Shown here piece after piece: positions 10,135 through 20,100 of a stretch of 64,000 bases of DNA. The notes below the pieces were generated by a model that did not search any database, was not told where the DNA came from, and saw nothing but the letters and a program-made list of their open reading frames with translations. Both the position numbers and the translations under genes were made by a program. The DNA lies in assembly GCF_963678635.1 (NCBI RefSeq), contig NC_087064.1:8593671-8657670 (forward strand), in the 5' to 3' direction. Position 1 is the stretch's first letter. The number at the start of each line of letters is the position of its first letter. Origin of the DNA: Symsagittifera roscoffensis. Taxonomy: Eukaryota > Xenacoelomorpha > Acoela > Convolutidae.

Positions 10135-13100
10135 ATGGAAGTTAAGTTTCAGAAGAAAATTAAGAAGTTGTTTGAGAAACGTAGCACTCTCGAAAACGAA
10201 CTTTATAAATGCCACGAAATAATTTTAGAATACATAGAGAGTCAGAGTCGTTGCTCAAAAATTGATACTTATATTGAAAAATGTAGGAACTATATAGAGC
10301 AAGCGGTCGAGATAAATACTGAGTTGATTGATATGGCTGCAAAAAGTGCCAATCCCGACGAATTGATACCGGCACAGGATATGTGGCTTCATAAGTTGAC
10401 TCAAAGCAACGATAAAGTTCTGCAGGAAGCTATCACATATAAAACAAGTTTTAAGGCAGTAACAGAGCCGGACAAAATAGATAGCAGCTCAAAAGTTTCT
10501 CATCATTCTGAAAAAAGTGAAAAACCCCGGTCGCATAAAACAGATACCCGCTCTAAGGTGTCGCACCGAAGCAGCCGACATCAGCAATCAGGTTCTCAGA
10601 AATCTAGTTATACCGCCGCTCCGTCGAAAACACTTTCTGAGAAAAAGCGCGATTTAATGATTTTAAAGAAACAACAAGAGGAACTTGAGAGGCAGGCAAA
10701 GGTATCATTAAGACTGAAAGAACAACAAAGCCGTTTAGAGTTGGAAGAATTGGCTGAAGAACACAGGAAAAAACTGGCAGAAATTGAGTTGAAAGGGCTT
10801 GAGTTAGAAAATGAGTTGTCGGAAATCAGTGAGAAGGCTGAGGAAAGGGGTTTAACTCGAATCTCTCCACAACTATCAATAGACGAAAAGGATCGTACGC
10901 GTCACTGGGTCGAATCTGTCGACCACAATCAGCCTGATGCTGTTGTAGTTCCCAATCAAGAGCAGCACGTTCGTTCAACAGCTCCTGAGGCAACTTATCC
11001 TGCATCAACAAATTACTTGGTCTCATCAAGTTTTACAGGCGTGAATAGCGGCCACGCAGCTTCTAGTGATCCGGGATTGTATTACAGTAACCACATTCAC
11101 GGACAACATCATAATTTGTCGAATTTGGTCCGATTGCAGGTTTCCGTTAACAATCCAGTAGGGTTACAGCAGGTCATTCAACCTGTTTCTAATAATTTGC
11201 CTCAGCAAACTTTTTTGTCCACTCATCCGGTGCTAGGCAATCCAAACACAGGTTCAGTAGTCCCGGTAACTTCTGAAAACTATTTTGCTCCGCCATCATC
11301 TGCAGAAGTTCCTTCTGGTGTAACACCGTTTGTTCCTGCATCAACAGCAGTTAATCATGTTTCTTTAAGTCATCACACTGCAGGATCAGTAGTAGCTGGC
11401 TACCAAGCACCTGCAGCCCCATCACAACATATGGGTGTTCCCGTTAGTAGTTATAACTTTTCAAGTGACCACTACAATCCTTATAGTAATTTGTGGAGAC
11501 CAGCTGTTGCTACCCCTTTAATGTCAACTCAACAGCACTACGTTCCTTCGACAACTGTTTTTTCCGCAGTAACTCCGATTGTTCCTACGAATAGTTTTGT
11601 TCCTTATACAAGTGGAGGGACTGTGTTCTTTGCGCAGCCTGAAAACTTTTCACATGCTAATCAACCGTTCGTTCCTGATTGTCACGGTAACTCTTCGAAT
11701 TACACAGAGCCAACTCCCGGTAATTCACCTGGTGCAGACGTCGAGCGTCCACTTTCGACTCGAGAGTTGGTTAATATACTCATGCACAGCCGAAAAGATC
11801 ATCTCCCTGAGTGGAAGCTGACCCAGTTCGATGGCAACCCACTTAATTGGCATGAGTGCTTTGGGCAATTCACATCGACGGTCGATTCAGCCATACTCAG
11901 TGACGATGAAAAGCTTACCTATCTGAAAACGCTCGTAGTGGGTAAAGCAAAATCCGCAATCGCTGAGTATAGCTATAGCGGAGTACTATATAAAGACGCA
12001 TTAGCAACTCTTCAAAGAAAATTCAGGCAGCCGCATGCTGTAGTAGGGGCTCACCTAGATAAATTGAGTAATTTTCCGCCGCTTAAAATCCATAACTCGG
12101 AAAATGTAATTGGATTTTCCTCTGCAATTTCTGGACTTGTTGCCGTATTCAAGTCTCTGTCTTTTAACGACGACCTGAAAAGTGTTAACTTACTGAATCA
12201 GGCTGTGAGTAAGCTTCCCCCGAACCTTAAGGAGGCATGGTCGATGCAAACCGTAAGACGCCAATGGCATAGACCAACTCTGCTAGATTTCAATGAATGG
12301 CTCAAAGAAAAAGCGGAGGGTCATGAGAGGCTGAAAACGATCAATTCTAAGGGTGAGTCTGAAGAACCAGTTAAGCAAAATGTAGTTACAAAAGTGCTTG
12401 CAGGTAACACTAAGGTAAGTTCTAAGGATGAGAAAAGTAGAGAAAAGACAAGGTTTCCTCCATGCTCGCTATGCAAAGGGCAGCATGCACTCTGGATCTG
12501 TTCCGTGTTCAAAGAGAAAAACGCAACACAAAGGGCTAAATATGTAGCAGAACAAAAGCTCTGTTTTTCTTGTTTACAAGGCAACCATACCTTCCGAAAG
12601 TGCCAAAAGGCAAAAAAATGCCCAAAACAGGACTGTGAGAGCACTCACAATGTGCTTCTTCATGGAGCCGAGAAAGTTTTCCCGCCCAAAGAGGCCGACC
12701 GATCACCATCGACTCAAACTAATACAAACACTACTTCTGCAAATAACGCAGCTTGTGTTAAACCTTGTGAGGGAACTGCAAAAGGTATTCTTCCTGTTGC
12801 GTTGGTAGATGTGTCCTCTGGTTCGGAAAATTCGAATGCACTAGCACTTTGTGACACCGGTTCCACTCATTCTTGGGTTTCCGCGGCACTCGTTGAACGT
12901 CTGAAATTAGTTGGCACGCCCGTAAATGTTACGACCGATGGTTTTAACTCAGCTAAGGTATCTAAAACTCAACGAGTTCACTTGAAAGTTTCCGCAAAGC
13001 CTAATGAAAGTGAATTTTCGTTTTCGTTTGTCGCTTTCGTTAAGCACAACATGTATATAGGACCCGATGTTATAAACGTTTCCGAATTGCAGGTCAAATA

Positions 13101-16100
13101 CCCGCAACTAGCCCCGTTAAAGACGACTGCGTATAATTACAAAGAGATTGAGATAGTTATAGGACAGGACTTCTATCATGCGATAAGACCCCTCGAACAT
13201 GTCTTCGGAAATGAACTTGACTCACCGTGCGCCGTCCGACTTCCGATAGGTTGGGTCATTAGTGGTCCGTCTCCTGATCGTTCGTCCTTAAATTCTTCTT
13301 CCTTTAACTGCGTTACGGACGATACTTCTCTGACCGAACAAATCAAAACTTGGTATGAGTTAGAGTCTTATGGTGCGTTCAAGCAAGTAGATGCCCGTTC
13401 CGCCGCAGACAAGCGTGCTTTGTCGATCCTAAAAACTGAAACCGTTCACGATGGTGAGCGTTACACTGTACCGATGCTGTGGAGTGATAATGATGTTAGC
13501 TTGCCTAACAATTATTATTCTTCATTAGCCCAATTAAAGTCGTTAGAGAAAAAATTAGATAAAGATCCGTTACTTCGCGAGAAGTATACGGAAACAATCA
13601 GAGAAGATATAAGTAAAGGATATGTCATAACCGTCAACCCGCACGATCCCAGCTCACGAGCCGAACGTGAGTGGTATCTTCCACACCATCCGGTTTTGAA
13701 CCCGAACAAACCCGGCAAGGTGCGCCGTGTGCTCAATGGAGCATCCAAATTTCATGGCACTTCCTTAAATAGATCTCTCTTGGTTGGCCCGGATCTCCTT
13801 CAAAATCTTATTTTTGTACTGTTGAGGTTCCGTCAACACAAGTACGCCGTCTCAGCGGACATAGAAGGTATGTTCATACAAGTTGGAGTACTTGCGCGAG
13901 ATCAACCGTCTCTCCGTTTTTTGTGGAGGGAGGACCCCACTTCGAGTGTGGTGGTTCACCAATACACCCGTCATATTTTTGGCCCTCGTGATTCGCCAAC
14001 TTGTGCGAATTTCGCGCTACAAAAAACTGCTTCTGATAATCAAGCTGAATACCCCGAAGCCGCTTCAGCCGTTGTCCAGAAGTTTTACATGGACGACTAT
14101 CTTGACTCGTTCGAAAATACCGCTGACGCTCTTAGCCTAAGTAAAGACTTAGTCGCAATGCTCAAATTAGGTGGGTTTAACCTGACAAAGTTTGTTAGCA
14201 ATGTACCCGAAGTTACAACCGCTCTTAATCCGGACAACCGTGAGTCCAACCCGTCAGTTAAGGATATTTGTAAGAGTCCAGACCAATCGTCGCATGTTCT
14301 TGGTCTCAGGTGGGATCATGTAAAAGATACCTTAGTAGTAAGTAGAGGTGTTGATCGACCACTAGATAAAGCAATTACTCAACGCACCGTGTTGAGTTTT
14401 GTTTCCTCAGTTTTTGATCCAATAGGACTGGTAGCGCCATATACTGTGAAAGCGCGCCTTTTACTAAAAGACATATGGAGAATCAGTGGTCAAAAGTGGG
14501 ATGATGATCTCCCAGAGGAAATTAAACAACAATTTCTAGATTGGCACTCAGGACTTCCACTATTAGGTACTCTGACGATACCTCGTAGCTACTTTACCGA
14601 ACCGTTCGACCGCTGTGAGCTTCACACGTTCGGTGATAGTTCGCAGGACGTTTTTTGCGCCGTATCGTTTCTCCGAGCCCGACTTGCTAAATCGCAAAAA
14701 ACCGAGTTAGCTTTTGTATTTGGGAAAGCCCGTGTAGCGCCTATGAAGATGCTCTCCATTCCCAAGTTAGAGCTTCAGGCTGCTCTGCTTGCGACTCGAC
14801 TCAAAGAAAAGATTTTGAAAGCGCTTACTTTCAAAGTAAGCAATGTATTCATGTGGACTGATTCTACCACCGTTCTCCAGTGGCTTAACTCGTGCAACAA
14901 ACTTCCTGTGTTTGTTGGAAACCGCACTGGTGAAATCTTGGAGTCCACCACCATTGATCAATGGAATCATGTACTCAGTGGTGATAACCCAGCTGATACC
15001 GGCACACGAGGGATTTCTTCGGAAGCCCTCAAGGATAGCAGCTGGGTTAGAGGCCCTAGTATATTGAGGACATGTGATTGGCCATTCAAGCCGAACACTG
15101 ATGTCATCAAAAAGATCCAATTAAAAGGCCCACTCTGTGACATTGATACATGCCTTGAGACTGCATCTACGTTTGTTGTTGATGCTTCATCTGAGAAAGC
15201 GCCGTCGATCCGTCTGTTTAAAAGTTGGGATAAATTCAGCTCAATTGTAAAGTACAAACGTGTTTTAGCGTTTATGCTTCGTGTGCTACCATCGCATAAA
15301 CACTTCCGTACAAAAACGCTTGAAATAACTGACCCGTCCCAGTTAGATATTGCCGAGCAGAAGCTCATTTATCTCGCTCAGTCCGAATCATTTCCTGCCG
15401 AAGTGAAAATAATTCAGTCCGATAAACTGATAACAAAGAAAAGTCGGATTGCTAAATATTCTCCGTTCATCGGCCCAGCTGGCATCCTGCGTTCAACTGG
15501 ACGTATCAGCCGTCTTGTTGATACCGACTTTGATAGCAAACATCCAATAATACTGGATGGTCGACACCGAGTTGCTCACATGTTGATTAGGAATATGCAC
15601 TTTCAACATGCACGTCAGGGGTTGGATTACATGCGTGCTGTAGTTCAGTTGAAATACATTGTTCTGAAGTTGCGCTGGTTACTTGGGAACATCGAAAATA
15701 CTTGCATAACATGCCGTAAGCGCAAAGCAAAAACAGTTGTGTCCATTATGTCTAACCTACCGATTGAAAGACTGGGTTACAAGCAGCCTCCCTTCTCCAA
15801 CACAGGTGTTGATTACTTTGGCCCGTTTCAAGTGCCAATACGCCGAAGTACCGAAAAGAGATGGGGTTTCCTATTTACCTGCCTCACGACTCGAGCAGTT
15901 CACATCGAGTTGGTTCCATCTCTCGATACTAGTTCCTGCGTCATGGGCGTAGAGCGATTTATTGCAAGGCGAGGTACCCCCAAAACCATTCTTTCTGACA
16001 ATGGCACGAATTTTGTTGGTGCTCAAAATGAGCTCCTATCCTGTGTCCAAAATTGGAACAAAGTCGCCCCGGCCGTTTTCGTCCACAAAAGCACAGCATT

Positions 16101-16158
16101 AAGTGGAAGTTTAACCCGCCCAGTGCCCCTCATCACGGTGGCGCCTGGGAGCGGCTAG
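10135..16158 (+). CDS. gag-pol: BEL/Pao Gag-Pol polyprotein (BEL-1), integrase frameshifted
   Basis: One long frame encodes Gag and Pol without a break, as is usual in BEL/Pao. The first ATG (10135) is chosen because BEL-2 conserves it; the frame is open a little upstream but has only a TTG there. Order, in residues from this ATG: a charged coiled-coil-like N-terminus (to about 260); a Ser/Pro/Thr-rich linker; a DUF1759-type Gag domain near 555-700 (LTQFDGNPLNWHE); Cys/His knuckles near 776-845 (CSLCKGQH, CFSCLQGNH); an aspartic protease with DTGS near 906; reverse transcriptase with YMDDYLD near 1317; RNase H with FGDSSQD, WTDSTT and DNPADTG near 1500-1620; an integrase HHCC zinc finger near 1810-1865; and an integrase core with VDYFGPF and SDNGTNFVG. 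A 5-nt insertion near 16090 relative to BEL-2 shifts the frame before the third catalytic acid of the DDE triad, so integrase should be inactive. Confidence 0.95.
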   Translation: MEVKFQKKIKKLFEKRSTLENELYKCHEIILEYIESQSRCSKIDTYIEKCRNYIEQAVEINTELIDMAAKSANPDELIPAQDMWLHKLTQSNDKVLQEAITYKTSFKAVTEPDKIDSSSKVSHHSEKSEKPRSHKTDTRSKVSHRSSRHQQSGSQKSSYTAAPSKTLSEKKRDLMILKKQQEELERQAKVSLRLKEQQSRLELEELAEEHRKKLAEIELKGLELENELSEISEKAEERGLTRISPQLSIDEKDRTRHWVESVDHNQPDAVVVPNQEQHVRSTAPEATYPASTNYLVSSSFTGVNSGHAASSDPGLYYSNHIHGQHHNLSNLVRLQVSVNNPVGLQQVIQPVSNNLPQQTFLSTHPVLGNPNTGSVVPVTSENYFAPPSSAEVPSGVTPFVPASTAVNHVSLSHHTAGSVVAGYQAPAAPSQHMGVPVSSYNFSSDHYNPYSNLWRPAVATPLMSTQQHYVPSTTVFSAVTPIVPTNSFVPYTSGGTVFFAQPENFSHANQPFVPDCHGNSSNYTEPTPGNSPGADVERPLSTRELVNILMHSRKDHLPEWKLTQFDGNPLNWHECFGQFTSTVDSAILSDDEKLTYLKTLVVGKAKSAIAEYSYSGVLYKDALATLQRKFRQPHAVVGAHLDKLSNFPPLKIHNSENVIGFSSAISGLVAVFKSLSFNDDLKSVNLLNQAVSKLPPNLKEAWSMQTVRRQWHRPTLLDFNEWLKEKAEGHERLKTINSKGESEEPVKQNVVTKVLAGNTKVSSKDEKSREKTRFPPCSLCKGQHALWICSVFKEKNATQRAKYVAEQKLCFSCLQGNHTFRKCQKAKKCPKQDCESTHNVLLHGAEKVFPPKEADRSPSTQTNTNTTSANNAACVKPCEGTAKGILPVALVDVSSGSENSNALALCDTGSTHSWVSAALVERLKLVGTPVNVTTDGFNSAKVSKTQRVHLKVSAKPNESEFSFSFVAFVKHNMYIGPDVINVSELQVKYPQLAPLKTTAYNYKEIEIVIGQDFYHAIRPLEHVFGNELDSPCAVRLPIGWVISGPSPDRSSLNSSSFNCVTDDTSLTEQIKTWYELESYGAFKQVDARSAADKRALSILKTETVHDGERYTVPMLWSDNDVSLPNNYYSSLAQLKSLEKKLDKDPLLREKYTETIREDISKGYVITVNPHDPSSRAEREWYLPHHPVLNPNKPGKVRRVLNGASKFHGTSLNRSLLVGPDLLQNLIFVLLRFRQHKYAVSADIEGMFIQVGVLARDQPSLRFLWREDPTSSVVVHQYTRHIFGPRDSPTCANFALQKTASDNQAEYPEAASAVVQKFYMDDYLDSFENTADALSLSKDLVAMLKLGGFNLTKFVSNVPEVTTALNPDNRESNPSVKDICKSPDQSSHVLGLRWDHVKDTLVVSRGVDRPLDKAITQRTVLSFVSSVFDPIGLVAPYTVKARLLLKDIWRISGQKWDDDLPEEIKQQFLDWHSGLPLLGTLTIPRSYFTEPFDRCELHTFGDSSQDVFCAVSFLRARLAKSQKTELAFVFGKARVAPMKMLSIPKLELQAALLATRLKEKILKALTFKVSNVFMWTDSTTVLQWLNSCNKLPVFVGNRTGEILESTTIDQWNHVLSGDNPADTGTRGISSEALKDSSWVRGPSILRTCDWPFKPNTDVIKKIQLKGPLCDIDTCLETASTFVVDASSEKAPSIRLFKSWDKFSSIVKYKRVLAFMLRVLPSHKHFRTKTLEITDPSQLDIAEQKLIYLAQSESFPAEVKIIQSDKLITKKSRIAKYSPFIGPAGILRSTGRISRLVDTDFDSKHPIILDGRHRVAHMLIRNMHFQHARQGLDYMRAVVQLKYIVLKLRWLLGNIENTCITCRKRKAKTVVSIMSNLPIERLGYKQPPFSNTGVDYFGPFQVPIRRSTEKRWGFLFTCLTTRAVHIELVPSLDTSSCVMGVERFIARRGTPKTILSDNGTNFVGAQNELLSCVQNWNKVAPAVFVHKSTALSGSLTRPVPLITVAPGSG

Positions 16159-16715
16159 TGAGAAGTGTTAAGCGAGTGTTGTACGACATATTAGGCAACA
16201 GGAGATTAACTGAGGAAGTTCTAGGAACAACGCTCTGCCTAGTTGAACAATTACTTAACGCAAGACCGATCACTCCGGTCAGTTCCGATCCGCACGACCT
16301 AGAGGCACTCACCCCGAATCACTTCATTCTCGGTCACAGCGCAGCTAGCTTCCCGTCGTTAAGTTTCGAAGATAACTTTGATTATAAAAAGCGTTACGCC
16401 AGAGCACAATCGTACGCTAACGCAGTTTGGTCACGCTGGCTGCGTGAATATGTACCATCTCTCAACAAAAGAGCAAAGTGGCATAATAATTCGGATGTCA
16501 CACTGAAAACCGGCGACTTGGTTTGGGTAGTCGAACCCGACAGCCCACGTGGGCATTACCCACTCGCCCGTATTGCTAAACTACACTACGGCAAAGACGG
16601 ATGCGCCCGATCCGCCGATATCAAAACTGTTACGAGCGAGCTGATACGACCGACCGTAAAACTCGCACCTGTTCTTCCGTCTTTAGGGGCGGAGGATGTT
16701 GCAGCGCAAATGTAA
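16085..16715 (+). pseudogene. Integrase C-terminal part of BEL-1, shifted frame
   Basis: After the 5-nt insertion near 16090 the integrase continues in the next frame with PPSAPHHGGAWERLV, which holds the DDE glutamate. It then runs on through LNARPIT and LTPNHFILG, typical of BEL/Pao integrases, to a TAA at 16713. The last 19 nt lie inside the 3' LTR, and the purine tract is also within the coding sequence. It has no start of its own; it is the detached end of the polyprotein. Confidence 0.9.
16685..16696 (+). other. BEL-1 polypurine tract
   Basis: AGGGGCGGAGGA lies directly before the 3' LTR and is purine except for one C. It is the expected primer site for plus-strand DNA synthesis. It also encodes the end of integrase. 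BEL-2 has AGGGGTGGAGGA in the same place. Confidence 0.75.
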
Positions 16716-17166
16716 ATGTGCGAGAGTATAAATGCATAAAACTGAACCAAAATATTAATGCATATAGGGACAGTAGCCGATCGTATACATGGTGCGTCCC
16801 GGCGGTTTCGGCGCCGGTTCGAATCCCGCCTAGGTCATTTCCTTTCTAGAACTCGAATGTGCACCGAACTTGATGCCCCCAAAACCCATTTTAACCGTCT
16901 TTTCGCTCTAATTTGGTTCAGCCTTGGTTAAGGCTGACCTTTAAAAAGAGCAATTTGTCTCAAGGACAAATACTGGCCATTTTTGCAGCTTGCTTTGAGT
17001 TATGCAGTTTATTGTGGCCGATGTTATCGATGATAAAGTTTGTTAAAATTATCGTTATATTTTCAAATTTCCGTTATATTTCCGGAGTTATTTTGCCGAG
17101 AAAAAACTCATTAATTAAATTGTTTAAAAACCGTTTTTTATATAATCTTGGAGATTGACGCGCACA
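16697..17166 (+). repeat. BEL-1 3' LTR
   Basis: This 470-bp partner of the 7998-8494 LTR is followed by the target duplication cacat. It carries the second tRNA-like module at 16767-16836 with the same B box (16816-16826). It lacks about 25 bp present in the 5' LTR; its last 250 bp look identical. Confidence 0.95.
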
Positions 17167-17171
17167 CACAT

Positions 17172-20100
17172 GCTTTGTTACTTTCCTTGACTAACAAACA
17201 ATTCTGGATTTTTCAATAAAGAGCGTTGTGTTCAACCTTCTGACTGCTCACACACAAGCTTGTCAAACCTTGATATCTGTTTAGGAGCCGACTTCTCTGT
17301 AGTTTTGATCATCACTTTGATATGCAAATCTACCCGCAGATTTAATTTAGTGCCTTCTCTGTTAAGTTAAAGGTTGCTTCTATCAATTCACAGCCAGCTG
17401 ATCACATTTTCCTGTTCAAGACTCCTTTTCAATCAGCTATGCGTTACAATGGAAAAATGCGCTTGAAAGTTCCACTTTTCAGCTGGATTGAATTTCGCCC
17501 AATTTCTTTTTCGGTTTTTGTTTTTTGATTGCCCAAAGCAGGAACATCTGTAGAAGTCCAGGTTCAACGTTCATGCTGATAATTAGTTGTCAAATTAACC
17601 AACATTTTCAACGATTTCATTAAATAATTTGTGAATTTTCTTTTTTGTAGTTTTTCTTTACCACTAGACCCTGTTTCTGATTTTTTTTGCAAAATGCGTC
17701 GTTATTGTTCATTATTCTCTGAGAATCTCAGGTTCAACATTCATGCTGATATTCTGCTGTCAAAACTAAACAAAGTTTTCAACAATTTCATTAATTTTTT
17801 TGTGGATCTCTTTTTTTGTAGTTTTTCTTTACCACTTGACCCTGTTTCTGATTTTTTTTTCAAATTGCGTTGTTTTGGTTCATTATTTCCTGATAATACT
17901 GTTCAGTTCAATTTGTTGGTGTGGTTTTTTATTTCTTTGTTTTGAAGCCAACGCATGAATCGAGATCTTGTATCAAAAAACATTCATCGTCTGAACTTTC
18001 TACCTCTTCTGTCTTTTGCTAAAATGTTTGGTTTTTTGCAGTTCTTGCGAGTCTCTTCCGTAGCGGGGCTTTTTTTAGGCGCCCGCTTGACTAAATTCTA
18101 CCACATCTAATAATACACTGTTTTTTTTTCAAACCGGATCTACTGCAGTTCCTGAAATTGGTTCGGTAGACCTGATCTCTACTTGACATTCTGTTGTTTT
18201 TGTTCCGACTCCCAACTGCTAAATTGGACTCTTGCTTTCATTTGATTGGCGTTCAGGCAAAGTGATTTGTTCCTGCAGCTTCCGCATTTTTGTTTTCAAG
18301 CGCAATCGCGCTTTTTTTCTTTGCTCAAAACTCAAAGTTTATTTTCATCACTTCAGCCGCTCACGTTGTCTCAAACGTAACAGTATCCTTTAGCATTGCA
18401 ATCTCCATCTTTGAACTGCCAATCTCCTGCTGTTTTGTTTCTCCGAGATCAGAACGCGGTAGAACCTGATGGTTGTAATGTTAGTAGCTTCTACATTATT
18501 CTGTTAAAATCACAATGTCTTTTTGTCTATGGCTCCACGACAACTATTTGGACACATCCAGAATAGCCTCTTGCCCCGATTGTCCACGATCAAAATTTTT
18601 GGTTACCGCTGGCCTCAGTTGCTTGTTGACTGCTAAACGAAAGTCAACCGGAATGCCAGAATCTACCACTGCCATCTGGTTTCATACTGGAATGATAATT
18701 GAGCTCATGAGCTCGAAGCCTTGACGACTGTTGCTTTGAACAATTCTGCGAAAGGAATACAGCCACTTGTCTTTGGAAATCAACTCGGCAAACAAGCGCG
18801 ACAGTTTTTTTCGAAAAAATTAAAATATTTTTTCTTAACATTTTTTTGAAACAGATAAAATGTCCTTTTTTGTTTTTGGCTCTCCTAGTGACTTCCTCCA
18901 TTGCATTGTGGAAATCTGCTGACATGTCAGTTAGACTAAAAAAAATTGTAGGACGCATTTACGGGCCTATTGCGCTTCGCCATCTGTAATCAAATTGCCC
19001 ATTTCACTATTACGTTGTTTCTGCAACCAACTTGAAACTACAATCTGGTTTACCGGTCCAACATTGCGTATGCTTCGGGTGTTTGATTCTTATTTTTAAA
19101 CTGCCTGTTAGTTGGTTTTGCTTAGCGTCAGTTTTTTTGAATCATCCTTTTCATTGTTATTACAATCAAGCAAAGAAGCAGTATCTTGTAGTTTTTTCTA
19201 GTTGTTCCTTGGGACTTTCTGAGAGTAACATTCTGCTTGTGATGCACCTTTTCAGGAGGTTGTAAAGATATTCTTCTTCATTTTTTTAGCGGGAAAAATT
19301 GAACACTTTGATTCGGTATTAACCACATGCTTTGTTACTTTTTTTTACTTCCAAACAATTATTGAGTTTTTAAACAAAAAAGTTGTTTCCAACCTTTTGA
19401 CTGCCCACACAGAAGCTTGTCAAACCTTGATATCTGTTTAGGAGCCGACTTCTCTGTAGTTCTGATTATCACTTTGAGATGCAAACCTAGACTCAGAGTT
19501 TGTCCAGTACCTTTTTAATGTTAAATTAAAAGTTGCTTCTATCATTTCCCAGCCAGCTGAACAAATATCCCCTTTCCGGACTCCGTGCATCTTAATCAGC
19601 TATGTGTTACAATGGAAAAATGCGCTTGAAAGTTCCACTTTTCAGCTGGATTGAATTCCGCCCTGTTTCTTTTTCCGTTTTGGTTTTTTGGTTGCTCAAT
19701 GCAGAAACAATTGTAGAAGTCCAGGTTCAACTTTCATGCTGATAATTTGTTGTCAAATTAACCAACATTTTCAACGATTTCATTAATTTATTTGTGGATT
19801 TTTTTTTGTAGTTTTTCTTTACCACTAGACACTGTTTCTGATTTTTTTTTCGAAATGCGTCGTTATTGTTCATTATTCTCTGAATATAATGTTCAGTTTA
19901 TTTTGTTGGTGTGGTTCTTATCTTCATTGTTTTGAAACCAACGCATGAATCAAAGTCTTTTATCAAAAAACACTACTCGTCTAAAATTTCTAGCTCTTCT
20001 GTCTCTTTTGCTAAGTGATTTGGTTTTTTTGCAGTTCATGCTCGTCTTTTCCGTAGCGGGGCAATTTTTAGGCGCTTGCTTGACTAGTTTCTACCTCATC

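Larger units (their letters stand above)
7998..17166 (+). mobile_element. BEL/Pao LTR retrotransposon, copy BEL-1
   Basis: The element has two near-identical LTRs starting TGTTGCAGC and ending GCGCACA, a primer-binding site, a long leader, one Gag-Pol reading frame and a purine tract. It is flanked by a perfect 5-bp target duplication, cacat, at 7993-7997 and 17167-17171. Other units of the surrounding array carry the uninterrupted site aaccacatgctttg, so this is a clean insertion into an array unit. By eye the LTRs differ by only a few substitutions plus one deletion of about 25 bp in the 3' LTR, so the insertion is fairly recent. An insertion in the integrase shifts the frame, so the copy probably cannot move on its own. 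The leader carries a PDZ-domain fragment absent from BEL-2. Confidence 0.95.
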
